Source: Microbacterium dextranolyticum (GTDB lineage Bacteria > Actinomycetota > Actinomycetes > Actinomycetales > Microbacteriaceae). Taken from it: DNA of 64,000 nt. The position numbers were made by a program, and so were the translations under genes. The DNA lies in contig NZ_JAFBBR010000001.1 in assembly GCF_016907295.1 (NCBI RefSeq), forward strand, positions 1,364,001-1,428,000, given 5' to 3'. Below are positions 1-9,102 of the stretch, one piece after another. Position 1 is the first letter of the stretch. Each line of letters opens with the position of its first letter. Below the pieces are notes generated by a model. That model was not told the DNA's origin, ran no database searches, and saw only the letters and a program-made list of their open reading frames with translations.

Positions 1-461
1 CCGGCCGAACGGTGCCGGATGCCGGTTCGCTCTCGGTCATCGTGGGGTGGACCGCGCTCTCGGTCGCCGCCTACACGGCTCTCTGGGCCTTCGTCGTGTC
101 GTTCCTGCCCACCACAGGTGCGTTCTCCGGTCTGTCGACGCTGGTGGGCACACTCACCGGGTTCGTCGCGGGTGCGTACATCCCGCTCGGTGCTCTGCCC
201 GACACCGTGCGCGACGGGGTCGCCGTTCTGCCGTTCGCGCAGTCCGCGATGCTCGTGCGGCGCGAGTTCGCCGCCGCTCCGCTCGAGGCGCTGACGAGGG
301 GAGCATCCCCTGCGACATCCGATCTCGCCCGTGTCTACGGCATCGATCTGACGTTCGGTGGTGGCATCGTGCCGGTGTGGGTCGCCGCGGCCGTGCTGGC
401 GTCGATGGTGCTCGTCTTCACGGCTCTCGCGGTGATCCGCATCCGCGCCCGCATCCGGTGA
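1..461 (+). CDS. ABC-2 type transporter permease, C-terminal part (partial)
   Basis: The reading frame is open from the left edge of the window, so this is the C-terminal part of a longer membrane protein. The visible 150 residues hold about three hydrophobic segments, including one beginning VIVGWTALS, a Gly-rich segment containing FVAGAYIPLGALP, and a final helix ending in a basic tail (RIRARIR). The AGAYIPLGALP segment followed by a periplasm-facing loop and a last helix resembles ABC-2 permeases of drug or antibiotic exporters. It lies 15 bases before a histidine kinase/response regulator pair, a common arrangement for envelope-stress or drug-efflux systems. The family call rests on the C-terminus only, so the substrate is unknown. 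Confidence 0.6.
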   Translation, partial: GRTVPDAGSLSVIVGWTALSVAAYTALWAFVVSFLPTTGAFSGLSTLVGTLTGFVAGAYIPLGALPDTVRDGVAVLPFAQSAMLVRREFAAAPLEALTRGASPATSDLARVYGIDLTFGGGIVPVWVAAAVLASMVLVFTALAVIRIRARIR

Positions 462-476
462 GGGCAGGATGAAAGA

Positions 477-1649
477 ATGATCAGACGCCTCTGGGTCGAC
501 ATTGCGGTCGCGGCGGCCATGCTGCTGGGCATCGCGATCGTCGTCGGAGGCGGAGACCGCGGAGGGATCGTGGTCGCGCTGAGCGGACTCGCGCTCTTGC
601 TGATCGCGTACGTGTGTGCTCGACCCATGCTCGCCGCCCCCACCGGGCCCCGAGCGGGATGGATCGTGGCGGTCATCGCTGTGTCGTTCGGCGTCATGAC
701 GTGGGGGTCGCCCTCGCTCGCCACGATGCAGGTGATCGGCTACCCGCTCGTGTGGATGATCAGCCCGCGCATCCGGGCGGGCGTCGTGGGCTCGTGCGCC
801 GTGGGTGTGGGGATGTTCGCCGGCACCGTCGGCGGGCTCGGCTGGAGCGGCGACGTTCTGCGGGACGCGGGCACCATCGCCGTGCTCTCCGTGGCCTTCG
901 CGATCGTGATGGGGTGGTGGATCACCTCGACCGCGGAGTACGGCGAGGAGCGCGCGCGTCTGGTCGACGAGCTCACGTCCGCGCAACACGAGGTCGCGGC
1001 CCTCCATCGTGACAAGGGGATGAGCGACGAGCGGGAGCGTATCGCCCGGGAGATCCACGACACTCTGGCCCAGACGTTGGCGGGCCTCGTGATCCTCGCC
1101 GAGCAGGCGGGGCGCCGCTCTCGGCAAGGCGACAGCTCCGGGGCGGCATCGACCACGGCGCGGCTCGAATCCGTGGCCCGCGAGGCCCTCGATGAGGCGC
1201 GCGCTCTGGTCGCCCGCACGGCCGCGGTCCCGAGCGACGACGCGCTCGAAGCAGCGATCGAGCGGCTCGTGGCGCGTTTTCGGGATGACACGGGCCTGGA
1301 GATCCTCGTCCGCTCCCCGCGCGATGTCGTCGGGCTCGACCGCGACCGACAGGTCGTCATCCTGCGCTGCCTGCAGGAGGCGCTCTCGAACGTCCGGCGG
1401 CACGCGCACGCCGACCGGGTCGTGATCGACGTTTCCCGTGACGAGGACGGCGTCGTGCGACTCGTCGTGCAGGACGACGGCCGCGGTTTCGACAGGGATG
1501 CCGGTACCGTCGGCTACGGCCTCGAGGGCATGCGCGACCGGGTGGCGCTCGCCAACGGCGTGCTCGAGGTGCGCTCGGCCCCGGGTTCCGGCACGACGCT
1601 GAGCGTGGCGCTGCCTGCCGCATCGATGACGATCGGGCGTGCTCGATGA
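477..1649 (+). CDS. NarL-family sensor histidine kinase
   Basis: A membrane-bound sensor kinase of 390 residues. Residues 1-150 contain about six hydrophobic segments. A short linker follows, then a HisKA_3 dimerisation domain with the phospho-acceptor His at about residue 194 (motif REIHDTLAQT). The C-terminal HATPase domain shows the G1 box DDGRGFD near residue 337 and GLEGMRDRV near 350. No separate extracellular sensor domain is present, so the signal is probably sensed within the membrane. It overlaps the next gene, its response regulator, by 4 bases (ATGA), so the two are translationally coupled. The neighbouring ABC permease suggests control of an exporter, which is inference. Confidence 0.9.
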   Translation: MIRRLWVDIAVAAAMLLGIAIVVGGGDRGGIVVALSGLALLLIAYVCARPMLAAPTGPRAGWIVAVIAVSFGVMTWGSPSLATMQVIGYPLVWMISPRIRAGVVGSCAVGVGMFAGTVGGLGWSGDVLRDAGTIAVLSVAFAIVMGWWITSTAEYGEERARLVDELTSAQHEVAALHRDKGMSDERERIAREIHDTLAQTLAGLVILAEQAGRRSRQGDSSGAASTTARLESVAREALDEARALVARTAAVPSDDALEAAIERLVARFRDDTGLEILVRSPRDVVGLDRDRQVVILRCLQEALSNVRRHAHADRVVIDVSRDEDGVVRLVVQDDGRGFDRDAGTVGYGLEGMRDRVALANGVLEVRSAPGSGTTLSVALPAASMTIGRAR

Positions 1650-2287
1650 TCCGGGTGCTCGTCGTCGACGATCACCCGGTTGTGCGGGCGGGGCTGGCGG
1701 GTCTGCTCTCCGACGAGCCGGGATTCGTCGTCGTCGGAGAGGCCGCCGATGGCGACGAGGCGGTGCGTGTGGCGGTCGAGGCATCTCCGGACGTCGTGCT
1801 CATGGATCTGCGGATGCCCTCTGTCGACGGAGTGACCGCGACCGCACGCATCGTCGCCGAACGTGCCGGGAGTGCCCGCCCCCGAGTGCTCGTCCTCACG
1901 ACGTACGAGTCCGACGACCAGATCCTCGCGGCGATCGAGGCGGGCGCGAGCGGATACCTGTTGAAGGCCGCGCCCCAGGCGGAGATCGTCGCCGGGATCC
2001 GTGCCGTTCATGCCGGGCAGACCGCGCTGTCGCCGGCCGTCGCCGCGCGCCTCGTCGAACGGATGCTGCGGCCCGAGCCCGAGGCATCCGTCCTCACGAC
2101 GCGCGAGACGCAGGTGCTGGCGCGCGTCGCGGCGGGCGATGCCAACAAGCAGATCGCGGCGCGCCTCGGCATCGGGGAATCGACCGTCAAGACGCACCTG
2201 CTGCGGATCTACGACAAGCTCGGCGTCGACAGTCGCACCCGTGCCGTCACCCTCGCGCTCGAGCGCGGCCTGCTGCCCCGCGGCTGA
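1646..2287 (+). CDS. NarL/LuxR-family response regulator
   Basis: A 213-residue DNA-binding response regulator. The receiver domain has the acidic pair DD at 8-9, the phospho-acceptor Asp at about 54 (VLMDLRMP) and the conserved Lys near 104 (LLKAAP). A C-terminal LuxR-type helix-turn-helix spans about 148-200, with the typical STVKTHLLRIYDKLG helix. It overlaps the kinase gene by 4 bases and is its cognate partner. Its 3' end faces lipA, and the gap between them holds a long perfect palindrome. Confidence 0.93.
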   Translation: MIRVLVVDDHPVVRAGLAGLLSDEPGFVVVGEAADGDEAVRVAVEASPDVVLMDLRMPSVDGVTATARIVAERAGSARPRVLVLTTYESDDQILAAIEAGASGYLLKAAPQAEIVAGIRAVHAGQTALSPAVAARLVERMLRPEPEASVLTTRETQVLARVAAGDANKQIAARLGIGESTVKTHLLRIYDKLGVDSRTRAVTLALERGLLPRG

Positions 2288-2313
2288 TCCCTCGTCTGCG
2301 CAGGATCGCACCG

Positions 2314-2388
2314 GAGTCCCCGCGAAACCTCGCGTATGTACGCTTTCGGGGCGTTTTTCGTGACATACGCGAGGTTTCGCGGGGACTC
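2314..2388. repeat. 26-bp perfect inverted repeat between convergent genes
   Basis: Bases 2314-2339 are the exact reverse complement of 2363-2388, with a 23-base centre that contains a smaller stem (2340-2343 with 2351-2354). The element fills the gap between the response regulator and lipA, which converge. It could act as a two-way terminator, but there is no T-run after either arm. Its length and perfection are more typical of a dispersed palindromic intergenic element. Confidence 0.75.
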
Positions 2389-2439
2389 GGAACGGTGAGA
2401 CGTCGCAGCGGAGCGAGAGCGCTGCAGGCGCGGCGCGGG

Positions 2440-3528
2440 TCAGACGGCCTGAGCGAACTCGGCGTCCTGGCCCAGGTGGGCGAGGTGGGCGGGCAGGTCG
2501 CGGCCCTTCGACGCCATCGACTGTGCCCACAGGCGTCCGGCACGGTAGGACGAGCGCACGAGCGGTCCGGCGAGAACTCCCAAGAACCCGATCCGCTCGG
2601 CCTCCTCCTTGAAGGCGACGAACTCGTCGGGCTTCACCCATCGAGCCACCGGCAGGTGGCGCGGGGTCGGGCGCAGATACTGCGTGATCGTGATGATGTC
2701 CGTGCCCGCGTCGTGCAGGTCGTGCAGCGCCTGGACGACCTCTTCGGGCTCTTCTCCCATGCCGAGGATGAGGTTCGACTTGGTGATGAGTCCCGCGGTG
2801 CGCGCCTGGGTCAGCACGTCGAGCGAGCGCTCGTACCGGAACGCGGGGCGGATGCGCTTGAAGATGCGCGGCACCGTCTCGACGTTGTGCGCGAACACCT
2901 CGGGGCGGGCGTCGAACACCTCGCCCAGCAGTGTCGGGTCGCCGTTGAAGTCGGTCGCCAGCAGTTCCACACCGGTGCCGGGGTTCACCTCGTGGATCTG
3001 TCGGATCGTCTCCGCGTTCAGCCACGCACCGCCGTCGGGCAGGTCGTCGCGGGCGACGCACGTCACCGTGGCGTAGCGCAGCTGCATCCGGCGCACACTG
3101 TCGGCGACGCGACGCGGCTCGTCCGTGTCGTAGTCGGCCGGTTTACCGGTGTCGATCTGGCAGAAGTCGCACCGTCGGGTGCACTGCGACCCACCGATGA
3201 GGAAGGTCGCCTCGCGGTCCTCCCAGCACTCGTAGATGTTGGGGCAGCCCGCCTCCTGGCAGACCGTGTGCAGGCCCTCGCCCTTCACGAGCGACTGCAG
3301 GGCCTGGTACTCCGGCCCCATCTTCGCCTTCGTCTTGATCCACGAGGGCTTCCGCTCGATCGGGGTCTCGGCGTTGCGGACCTCGAGTCGCAGCAGCTTG
3401 CGTCCCGCCGGCGCGTTGGCCGGCCCGGACTCGCCGCTGGGCGTCACGCCGCACGCGCCGGCGCTGCTGGACGCGCCTGTTCCGCAGGAGGCGGTGCTGT
3501 GGGGGGCGCCTGTTCCGCAGGCGCTCAT
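2440..3528 (-). CDS. lipA: Lipoyl synthase
   Basis: A radical SAM enzyme that inserts two sulfurs into octanoyl groups on lipoyl domains of 2-oxoacid dehydrogenases and the glycine cleavage system. It has both expected iron-sulfur cluster motifs: the auxiliary cluster Cys 90, 95 and 101 (CX4CX5C) and the SAM cluster Cys 116, 120 and 123 (CX3CX2C). The C-terminal RSSYR motif is also present. With this start, which overlaps the lipB stop by 4 bases, the protein is 362 residues. That includes an unusual 41-residue Cys/Gly/Ser-rich N-terminal extension before the conserved [10 protein letters not shown] segment. A later start inside the extension cannot be excluded. Confidence 0.95.
   Translation of the reverse strand: MSACGTGAPHSTASCGTGASSSAGACGVTPSGESGPANAPAGRKLLRLEVRNAETPIERKPSWIKTKAKMGPEYQALQSLVKGEGLHTVCQEAGCPNIYECWEDREATFLIGGSQCTRRCDFCQIDTGKPADYDTDEPRRVADSVRRMQLRYATVTCVARDDLPDGGAWLNAETIRQIHEVNPGTGVELLATDFNGDPTLLGEVFDARPEVFAHNVETVPRIFKRIRPAFRYERSLDVLTQARTAGLITKSNLILGMGEEPEEVVQALHDLHDAGTDIITITQYLRPTPRHLPVARWVKPDEFVAFKEEAERIGFLGVLAGPLVRSSYRAGRLWAQSMASKGRDLPAHLAHLGQDAEFAQAV
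3473..3521. repeat. 16-bp direct repeat inside lipA N-terminal extension
   Basis: The 16-mer at 3473-3488 recurs exactly at 3506-3521. The copies are 33 bases apart, a multiple of three, so the reading frame is kept. On the protein level this yields the repeated Cys-Gly-Thr-Gly-Ala units of the LipA N-terminus, which suggests a local in-frame duplication. Confidence 0.8.
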
Positions 3529-4172
3529 GCCGCGATCTCCGCCGTCGCCCCGAAGGATGCCCGGAACGCGTCCGCCACGGCATCGTGCACGTCGGCGGGA
3601 GTGACGTCGCGCCCGAGCACCTCGCTGATCGTCGTGACGCCGGCATCCGAGATCCCGCAGGGGACGATCTGCGAGAACGGCAGCAGCGAGTTGTCGCAGT
3701 TGAGGGCGAAGCCGTGCATCGTCACGCCGCGCTGGACACGCACGCCGATGGCGGCGATCTTGTCTTCGGACAGCGGTCGGCGTACCCACACGCCGCTGCG
3801 TCCCTCGACCCGGTACCCGTTGACTCCGAGCCCGGCGAGCACATCGATGAGGATCTGCTCGAGACGGCGCACGTGCGCGACGACGTCCATCGGCTCGGTC
3901 AGCCGCACGATCGGGTAACCGACGAGCTGGCCCGGACCGTGCCAGGTGATCTTGCCGCCCCGGTCGACGTCGACGACAGGGGTGCCGTCGGTGGGGCGTT
4001 CGTGGCGCGCCGTGCGCGCGCCTGCGGTGAAGACCGGCTCGTGCTCGAGCAGCAGCAGGGTGTCCGGGCGCACGCCCGAGACGACCTCGGCATGGATCTC
4101 GCGCTGGAGCGCCCAGGCGTCGGTGTAGGGGATCAGGTCGGGGGCGAGGCCCACCGTCTGCACGTCGAGCAT
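3525..4172 (-). CDS. lipB: Octanoyltransferase
   Basis: Transfers the octanoyl group from acyl carrier protein to lipoyl domains, the step before LipA. The 215-residue protein shows the family motif [12 protein letters not shown] at 71-82, the catalytic Lys at about 138 and the catalytic Cys at about 172 (VPCGIS). I chose the ATG at 4172 because an AGGAG ribosome site lies about 7 bases upstream. A longer reading to 4211 would add residues unlike the family and run into the palindrome at 4190-4212. It is translationally coupled to lipA and divergent from a TetR regulator. Confidence 0.94.
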   Translation of the reverse strand: MLDVQTVGLAPDLIPYTDAWALQREIHAEVVSGVRPDTLLLLEHEPVFTAGARTARHERPTDGTPVVDVDRGGKITWHGPGQLVGYPIVRLTEPMDVVAHVRRLEQILIDVLAGLGVNGYRVEGRSGVWVRRPLSEDKIAAIGVRVQRGVTMHGFALNCDNSLLPFSQIVPCGISDAGVTTISEVLGRDVTPADVHDAVADAFRASFGATAEIAA

Positions 4173-4189
4173 GCCGCTCCTCCGAATCG

Positions 4190-4212
4190 ATTGTTGTACC
4201 GCGTCCAACAAT
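4190..4212. promoter_or_regulatory. Palindromic operator candidate between lipB and tetR
   Basis: Arms ATTGTTG (4190-4196) and CAACAAT (4206-4212) are perfect inverted repeats around a 9-base centre. The site lies in the 61-base gap between divergent lipB and the TetR gene, which is where an autoregulated TetR operator is expected. No binding evidence is available. Confidence 0.55.
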
Positions 4213-4221
4213 ACGCCTCGC

Positions 4222-4227
4222 TACAGT
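4222..4227 (+). promoter_or_regulatory. -10 box TACAGT, leaderless tetR promoter
   Basis: TACAGT lies 6 bases before the ATG at 4234, which places the likely transcription start at the start codon. No clear -35 box is seen. Confidence 0.5.
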
Positions 4228-4233
4228 GTCGGG

Positions 4234-4845
4234 ATGAGCACCGGCCGGCCGCGCGCCACCTCGCGCGACACGATCGCCGAGGCAGCCTGCGAACTCTTCC
4301 TCGAGCAGGGATTCGCGGGCACGACGGTCGCCGACATCACGCGCCGCGCCGGCGTCAGCCGCTCCAGCTTCTTCAACTACTTCACCTCCAAGTCCGACGT
4401 GCTCTGGGCGGGACTCGACTCGCGCATCGCCGCACTCGTCGAGCGCCTCGCGAACGATGCCGTGGCGGATGCCGTGGCATCCGTCACAGCCGCGGTGCGC
4501 GATCTCGGTGCGGGATTCGCGCCCGACAGTCTCGCGCTGGCGATCGTGCATGCCGAGGCGATGGGCCTCGGCGACGAGATCGAGCGCGAAGCCGCCCTCC
4601 GCCGCTCGCGGATCGCTGTGGCCATCGCCCACAGACTGCGCGTCGCGGGGATGTCGACGCTTCGCGCCGAGGTCGCGGGCGCCGCTCACGCCGGTGCGGT
4701 GCTCGCCGCCATCGAGGCGTGGGCGCACGCCGGCGCCGGGGGAGGGCCTGTCGCGCCGATCCTGGAGGAGGCGCTGGATGCCGCCGCCGTCACGCTCGGC
4801 GACGGAGGAGCGACGTCGCGCTCGGGCGGGAGTGCGCTCCCGTAG
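4234..4845 (+). CDS. TetR-family transcriptional regulator
   Basis: A 203-residue repressor-like protein. The N-terminal helix-turn-helix spans about 10-55, with the characteristic pattern [20 protein letters not shown] followed by SKSDVL. The rest is a helical ligand-binding and dimerisation region rich in Ala with no recognised ligand class. The ATG at 4234 fits a leaderless -10 box; the in-frame ATG at 4171 lies on the far side of the palindrome inside the lipB start region. The palindrome just upstream is its most likely target, so it may repress itself and possibly lipB-lipA. Its TAG stop is also the first half of the ffh -10 box. Confidence 0.88.
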   Translation: MSTGRPRATSRDTIAEAACELFLEQGFAGTTVADITRRAGVSRSSFFNYFTSKSDVLWAGLDSRIAALVERLANDAVADAVASVTAAVRDLGAGFAPDSLALAIVHAEAMGLGDEIEREAALRRSRIAVAIAHRLRVAGMSTLRAEVAGAAHAGAVLAAIEAWAHAGAGGGPVAPILEEALDAAAVTLGDGGATSRSGGSALP

Positions 4846-4848
4846 AAT
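4843..4848 (+). promoter_or_regulatory. -10 box TAGAAT for ffh
   Basis: TAGAAT ends 9 bases before the ffh ATG, so the leader would be a few bases at most. Its first three bases are the stop codon of the TetR gene. Confidence 0.55.
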
Positions 4849-4857
4849 CGGGGGATC

Positions 4858-6420
4858 ATGGCGACTTTCGGCACCCTCTCCGACCGGCTCACAGAGACCT
4901 TCCGCAACCTCCGCACGAAGGGCAAGCTCACGCCCGCCGACGTCGACGGCACCGTCCGCGAGATCCGCCGCGCGCTTCTGGATGCCGACGTCGCGCTGCT
5001 CGTCGTCAAGGACTTCACGGCGAAAGTGCGCGAGCGCGCGCTCGGTGACGAAGTCAACAAGGCGCTGAACCCTGCCCAGCAGGTCGTGCAGATCGTCAAC
5101 GAGGAGCTCGTCGCGATCCTCGGCGGCCAGCAGCGCCGTCTGCAGTTCGCCAAGAACCCGCCGACGGTCATCATGCTCGCCGGGCTTCAAGGCTCGGGCA
5201 AGACGACCTTCGCCGGCAAGCTCGCCAAGCAGCTCGAGAAGGACGGGCACACCCCGCTCCTGGTCGCGTGCGACCTGCAGCGCCCCAACGCCGTCAACCA
5301 GCTGCAGGTCGTCGCCCAGCAGGCCGGTGCCGCCATCTACGCTCCCGAGCCCGGCAACGGCGTGGGAGACCCCGTGCAGGTCGCCCGCGACGGCGTCGAG
5401 GCCGCGCGCCGTCAGCAGCACGACATCGTCATCATCGACACGGCGGGCCGCCTCGGCGTCGACGCCGAGCTGATGACGCAGGCCGCCGACATCCGCCGGG
5501 CTGTCGACCCCGACGAGGTGCTCTTCGTCATCGACGCGATGATCGGCCAGGACGCCGTCAACACCGCGAAGGCGTTCCAGGACGGCGTCGATTTCACAGG
5601 TGTCGTGCTCTCCAAGCTCGACGGCGATGCGCGCGGCGGTGCGGCGCTGTCCGTGGCATCCGTCACCGGGCGACCCATCATCTTCGCCTCGACCGGTGAG
5701 GGGCTCGACGACCTCGAGGCCTTCCACCCCGACCGCATGGCGAGCCGCATCCTCGACCTGGGTGACATCCTCACCCTCATCGAGCAGGCGCAGCAGGCCT
5801 TCGACGAGGACGAGGCCCGCAAGGTCGCCGAGAAGCTCGCCAACGAGGCGTTCACGCTGGAGGACTTCCTCGACCAGCTGCAGCAGATGAAGAAGATGGG
5901 CTCGATGAAGAAGATGCTCGGGATGCTCCCGGGCATGGGCCAGATGAAGCAGCAGCTCGAGAACTTCGACGACAAGGAAATCGATCGCACCGAGGCGATC
6001 ATCCGGTCGATGACCCCCGTCGAGCGTCGGAACCCCAAGATCCTCAACGGCTCGCGGCGCCTGCGCATCGCACGCGGCTCGGGCATGACCGTCACCGACG
6101 TGAACCAGCTCGTCCAGCGCTTCGATCAGGCCGCGAAGATGATGAAGACCGTCGCGCGCGGCGGCGTGCCCTCGATCCCGGGCATGGGTTCGCTCGGGGG
6201 CAAGCCGGGGGCGTCGAGCAAGCGCGGGAACAAGAAGAAGGCGGGGAGCGGCTCGCGTTCGGGCAACCCCGCCAAGCGCGCCGCGGAGAACGCGGGACTC
6301 GCCGCCGCCGCGCAGAGCGCGCCGACCGGATCGGGCTTCGGCCTGGGTGCGGGCGCCGGTGCGCCGCAGCCGAGCGAGGCGGACCTCGCCGAGATCCAGA
6401 AGCTCTTCGGCAAGGGCTGA
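4858..6420 (+). CDS. ffh: Signal recognition particle protein Ffh
   Basis: The SRP54 GTPase that binds signal sequences on nascent chains and delivers ribosomes to FtsY at the membrane. Its 520 residues comprise an N domain at 1-95, a GTPase domain with P-loop GLQGSGKTT at about 109-117 and DTAGR near 195, and a methionine-rich M domain near 340-365 (repeated MKKM and GMLPGMGQM). The C-terminal tail of roughly 80 residues is rich in Gly, Ser, Lys and Ala, longer than in many bacteria but common in actinobacteria. No SRP RNA gene is seen nearby. Confidence 0.97.
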   Translation: MATFGTLSDRLTETFRNLRTKGKLTPADVDGTVREIRRALLDADVALLVVKDFTAKVRERALGDEVNKALNPAQQVVQIVNEELVAILGGQQRRLQFAKNPPTVIMLAGLQGSGKTTFAGKLAKQLEKDGHTPLLVACDLQRPNAVNQLQVVAQQAGAAIYAPEPGNGVGDPVQVARDGVEAARRQQHDIVIIDTAGRLGVDAELMTQAADIRRAVDPDEVLFVIDAMIGQDAVNTAKAFQDGVDFTGVVLSKLDGDARGGAALSVASVTGRPIIFASTGEGLDDLEAFHPDRMASRILDLGDILTLIEQAQQAFDEDEARKVAEKLANEAFTLEDFLDQLQQMKKMGSMKKMLGMLPGMGQMKQQLENFDDKEIDRTEAIIRSMTPVERRNPKILNGSRRLRIARGSGMTVTDVNQLVQRFDQAAKMMKTVARGGVPSIPGMGSLGGKPGASSKRGNKKKAGSGSRSGNPAKRAAENAGLAAAAQSAPTGSGFGLGAGAGAPQPSEADLAEIQKLFGKG

Positions 6421-6473
6421 TCCCCGCCGCGCCGCTCGGGGGCACGGGTGGACGCTGCCCGGCCTGACGCCCG

Positions 6474-7241
6474 TCAGTGCAGGATGTGCGCGTCGCTGAG
6501 CTTCGCGTGGACCGTCTCTTCGATCGCCTGCTGTCCGCGTGGCGTGGGGTGCACGTCGTCCTCCTGCATCCACGCCGGATGCCCCTGCAGCGGCTGTCCG
6601 ACGTCGATGAACGTGCCGTCGACGTCGGAGATCGCGCTCTGCAGATCCTCGGAGGTGCTCTCCACCTCGTCGGGAACGTCGGCGTCGTCGTTCCAGATGG
6701 TGCTGAGGCCCACGATCACGGCGTGCGGTACGGCGTTGCGCATCTCCTGCACCGTGGTGAGAGTGCCGGCTCGCACATCATCCGGGTCTTCACCGAAGTC
6801 GTTGCTCGAGGACTGCACGATCACGATGTCCGGCTGCAGTGCCGCGAGCGCCGGCACGAGGCCGGAGTACGGCGTGCCGCAGTCGCCCGAGACGACGAAG
6901 CCCATTCCCCCGCAGGCGAGGTTCGTGAGGGTCACATGGGTCTTGTCGGCGAGGAGCGTCGGCCAGGCCTGGCCGAGATCGAGTCCGTAGCCGGACATCA
7001 GCGAGTCCCCGACGGTGACGATGCGCAGCCGGTTGGCCCACTTCGAGGTCGGGTTGGGGGTCGGGGAGGCGACGGCGAACGCGGGGGCCTGCGGCCCCGC
7101 GTCGGCGTTCGAGGGGGTGCAGGCCGAGGTCACGAGCGCGGCGGCGGCGAGAGCCGGCACGCCGAGCGCGGCAAGGCGGATCGCGCGCAGACGGCCCGCG
7201 CGATCTGTGCGGTGCGCGGCTCGTCGAGACGGTCGTGGCAT
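6474..7241 (-). CDS. Secreted SGNH/GDSL hydrolase, possible lipoprotein
   Basis: A 255-residue exported esterase-like hydrolase. A basic N-terminus and hydrophobic stretch (20-40) end in TSAC, with Cys at 41; this is only a weak lipobox because Thr stands at -3. A Pro/Thr-rich spacer follows. The SGNH fold shows block I GDSL with Ser 80, the GGMGF block, a SSSNDFG segment corresponding to block III, and the C-terminal DxxH pair Asp 228 and His 231. The substrate is unknown; polysaccharide deacetylation or lipid ester hydrolysis are both possible. The gene converges on ffh. A TAGTGT box 7 bases before the start suggests leaderless expression. Confidence 0.85.
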   Translation of the reverse strand: MPRPSRRAAHRTDRAGRLRAIRLAALGVPALAAAALVTSACTPSNADAGPQAPAFAVASPTPNPTSKWANRLRIVTVGDSLMSGYGLDLGQAWPTLLADKTHVTLTNLACGGMGFVVSGDCGTPYSGLVPALAALQPDIVIVQSSSNDFGEDPDDVRAGTLTTVQEMRNAVPHAVIVGLSTIWNDDADVPDEVESTSEDLQSAISDVDGTFIDVGQPLQGHPAWMQEDDVHPTPRGQQAIEETVHAKLSDAHILH

Positions 7242-7248
7242 GCAGCGG

Positions 7249-7254
7249 ACACTA
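7249..7254 (-). promoter_or_regulatory. -10 box TAGTGT, leaderless SGNH hydrolase promoter
   Basis: On the minus strand TAGTGT ends 7 bases before the ATG at 7241, placing the transcription start at the start codon. Confidence 0.5.
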
Positions 7255-7283
7255 CGCGAGCAACCTTAGGACTCCGCCGAGAG

Positions 7284-8471
7284 CTACGGCGTGCCTGCGG
7301 AGTCGCCGTTCATCGCGAGGTCGCGGAGGTGATCGCGCAGCGTCGGACCGCCGCGGAATTCGCGGATGAGATGGTGCACGACCTCGCGCAGGTCGCCGTC
7401 GGAGGCATCCGCGACGAGCAGCTGCCGGGTCGAGCTGCCGCCTTCGTCGAGGATCCGGTTCACTCCGGCGAGTTCGCGTGCGCAGTGCAGGTCCTCGGCG
7501 ACGGGGGCGAGCATCTCGATGGTCTCGCGCAGGTGCTCGGCGACGGGTCGCTGCGTGCCCTCGGGGTCGACGACGACGCGCGCCGCGGTGCCGTACCGCG
7601 CGGCGCGCCACTTGTTCTCGCGGGCGAACCACGGCTGCAGCGCGCGCAGCTCGCGTCCTTCGTCGAGCTCGCGCGAGAAGTGCTCGACGAGCACCTGCAC
7701 GAGCGCCGCGACAGCGGCGAGCTCCGGCAGAGTCGACATCCCGTCGCAGGCGCGCACCTCGATCGTCCCCCAGCGCGGGGCCGGACGGATGTCCCAGCGC
7801 ACCTCGGTGGCATCCTCCATGACCCCCGTGCGCACCATGTCGTCGAGGTAGGACTCGTACTGCGCCCAGTCCATGAGCGGCCAGGGGAGACCGGCCGTCG
7901 GCAGCTGCTGGAATACGAGCGCGCGATTGGATGCGTATCCGGTGCGCTCGCCGGCCCAGAACGGGCTCGACGCAGACAGGGCCTGCAGATGGGGGAGATA
8001 CGTGCTGAGGGCGCCGATGATGGGGAAGACCTTGCGGACGTCCTCGACGCCGACGTGCACATGGATGCCCCAGATCATCATGTTCCGCCCCCACCACTGG
8101 GTGCGCTCGATGAGCTTGTGGTACCGGGTCTTGTCGGTCACGTGCTGGTCGTACCACTGCGCGAAGGGGTGGCTGCCGGCGCATAGCAGTTCGATCTCGC
8201 GGGGCGAGGTCAGAGCGCGCACCTGCGCGATCGCGTCGCCGATGTCGTCGACGGCGGATGCCACGGTGTCGCCGATCCCGCTCGTCACCTCGATCGTGTT
8301 GGTGAGCAGCTCCCCGGTGACGGTGAACCGTTCGAGTTCGGTGCTCTGCTCGAGTTCGGGCAGGATCTCGGGCGCGCGGCCGACGAGATCACCCGTCGTG
8401 CGGTCGGCCAGCATGAGCTCCCACTCCAGGCCCACGGAGGAGCGCGCGGAGGTCGCGAAGGTCACCGTCAT
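7284..8471 (-). CDS. YbdK-type carboxylate-amine ligase (glutamate-cysteine ligase family 2)
   Basis: A 395-residue member of the GCS2 family of ATP-dependent ligases that join glutamate or a similar acid to an amine. Recognisable parts are [13 protein letters not shown] near the N-terminus (substrate carboxylate and metal binding), the central [12 protein letters not shown] segment, and the [19 protein letters not shown] segment near residue 220. The start at 8471 was preferred over an upstream frame extension because a CAGACT box lies 6 bases before it and the protein then begins like other family members. Actual substrates of YbdK proteins are mostly unproven; a role in thiol metabolism is possible but is inference. 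Confidence 0.88.
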   Translation of the reverse strand: MTVTFATSARSSVGLEWELMLADRTTGDLVGRAPEILPELEQSTELERFTVTGELLTNTIEVTSGIGDTVASAVDDIGDAIAQVRALTSPREIELLCAGSHPFAQWYDQHVTDKTRYHKLIERTQWWGRNMMIWGIHVHVGVEDVRKVFPIIGALSTYLPHLQALSASSPFWAGERTGYASNRALVFQQLPTAGLPWPLMDWAQYESYLDDMVRTGVMEDATEVRWDIRPAPRWGTIEVRACDGMSTLPELAAVAALVQVLVEHFSRELDEGRELRALQPWFARENKWRAARYGTAARVVVDPEGTQRPVAEHLRETIEMLAPVAEDLHCARELAGVNRILDEGGSSTRQLLVADASDGDLREVVHHLIREFRGGPTLRDHLRDLAMNGDSAGTP

Positions 8472-8477
8472 GGCGTC

Positions 8478-8483
8478 AGTCTG
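8478..8483 (-). promoter_or_regulatory. -10 box CAGACT, leaderless ybdK-like promoter
   Basis: CAGACT on the minus strand ends 6 bases before the ATG at 8471. It matches the TAGACT boxes seen elsewhere in the window except for its first base. Confidence 0.4.
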
Positions 8484-8536
8484 GCATGCGTGCGACACGG
8501 CGAAGCGCTCGGTTCGCGGCATCCGACACAATCTGG

Positions 8537-8590
8537 CAAAATAGACCGTTGGACCACCCGCTCGACCCTCTATCCAGCGGCGCGGGTCCA
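8537..8590 (+). promoter_or_regulatory. Putative promoter and leader hairpin of the rpsP operon
   Basis: CAAAAT at 8537-8542 is a plausible -10 box. Just downstream TGGACC (8550-8555) pairs with GGTCCA (8585-8590), with further partial pairing of the Cys-rich flanks inside. That would give a 5' leader of about 115 bases before rpsP with a stable hairpin at its start, which could serve autoregulation. Confidence 0.35.
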
Positions 8591-8665
8591 CCGCAGAGCT
8601 TCCGCCGGGTGTGCACCCCACGCTCCAGGCGACGTTCATCACTTTCCACACCAATCAGGAGAATT

Positions 8666-9097
8666 GTGGCTGTCAAGATCCGTCTCAAGCGCCTCGGCAA
8701 GATTCGCGCGCCCTACTACCGCATCGTCGTCGCCGACTCGCGCACCAAGCGCGACGGTCGTGTCATCGAGGAGATCGGTCAGTACCACCCGACCGAGGAG
8801 CCCTCGATCATCAAGGTCGACTCCGACCGTGCGCAGTACTGGCTCTCGGTCGGCGCGCAGCCGACCGAGCAGGTCGCCGCGCTGCTGAAGCTCACGGGCG
8901 ACTGGGGCAAGTTCAAGGGCGACAAGGACGCCGTCTCGACCGTCAAGGTCGCGGGCGACAAGGAAGAGTTCCAGGTGGACTCGGCCAAGAAGTCGGTCAT
9001 CAAGCCCAAGGTCGAGAAGAAGGCCGACGCCCCCGCCGCCGACTCTGCCGACGCCGAGGCCCCCGCGGCCGACGCCGAGCAGACCGACGCAGAGTAA
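8666..9097 (+). CDS. rpsP: 30S ribosomal protein S16
   Basis: A small ribosomal subunit protein, 143 residues. The conserved S16 core ([20 protein letters not shown] onward) occupies about the first 80 residues. It is followed by an Ala/Asp/Glu-rich tail typical of actinobacterial S16. Translation starts at a GTG (8666) with AGGAG five bases upstream. It is the first gene of a conserved operon with khpA, rimM and trmD, all concerned with ribosome and tRNA maturation. Confidence 0.97.
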   Translation: MAVKIRLKRLGKIRAPYYRIVVADSRTKRDGRVIEEIGQYHPTEEPSIIKVDSDRAQYWLSVGAQPTEQVAALLKLTGDWGKFKGDKDAVSTVKVAGDKEEFQVDSAKKSVIKPKVEKKADAPAADSADAEAPAADAEQTDAE

Positions 9098-9102
9098 TCG
9101 CG

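Noticed and set aside
1..2287. Window start as a resistance island
   Set aside because: An ABC permease with a two-component system is common core or accessory content, and the left side is outside the window; there is no sign of transfer in base composition.
4171..4233. Upstream start for the TetR gene
   Set aside because: The added 21 residues overlap the lipB start and palindrome and do not resemble TetR N-termini; ATG 4234 has a well-placed -10 box.
2440..6573. A continuous minus-strand open frame of over 1300 codons spanning lipA, lipB, tetR and ffh
   Set aside because: Only the segment belonging to lipA encodes recognisable sequence; the rest is antisense to ffh and tetR, with low-complexity Arg/Ala/His content typical of shadow frames in high-GC DNA.
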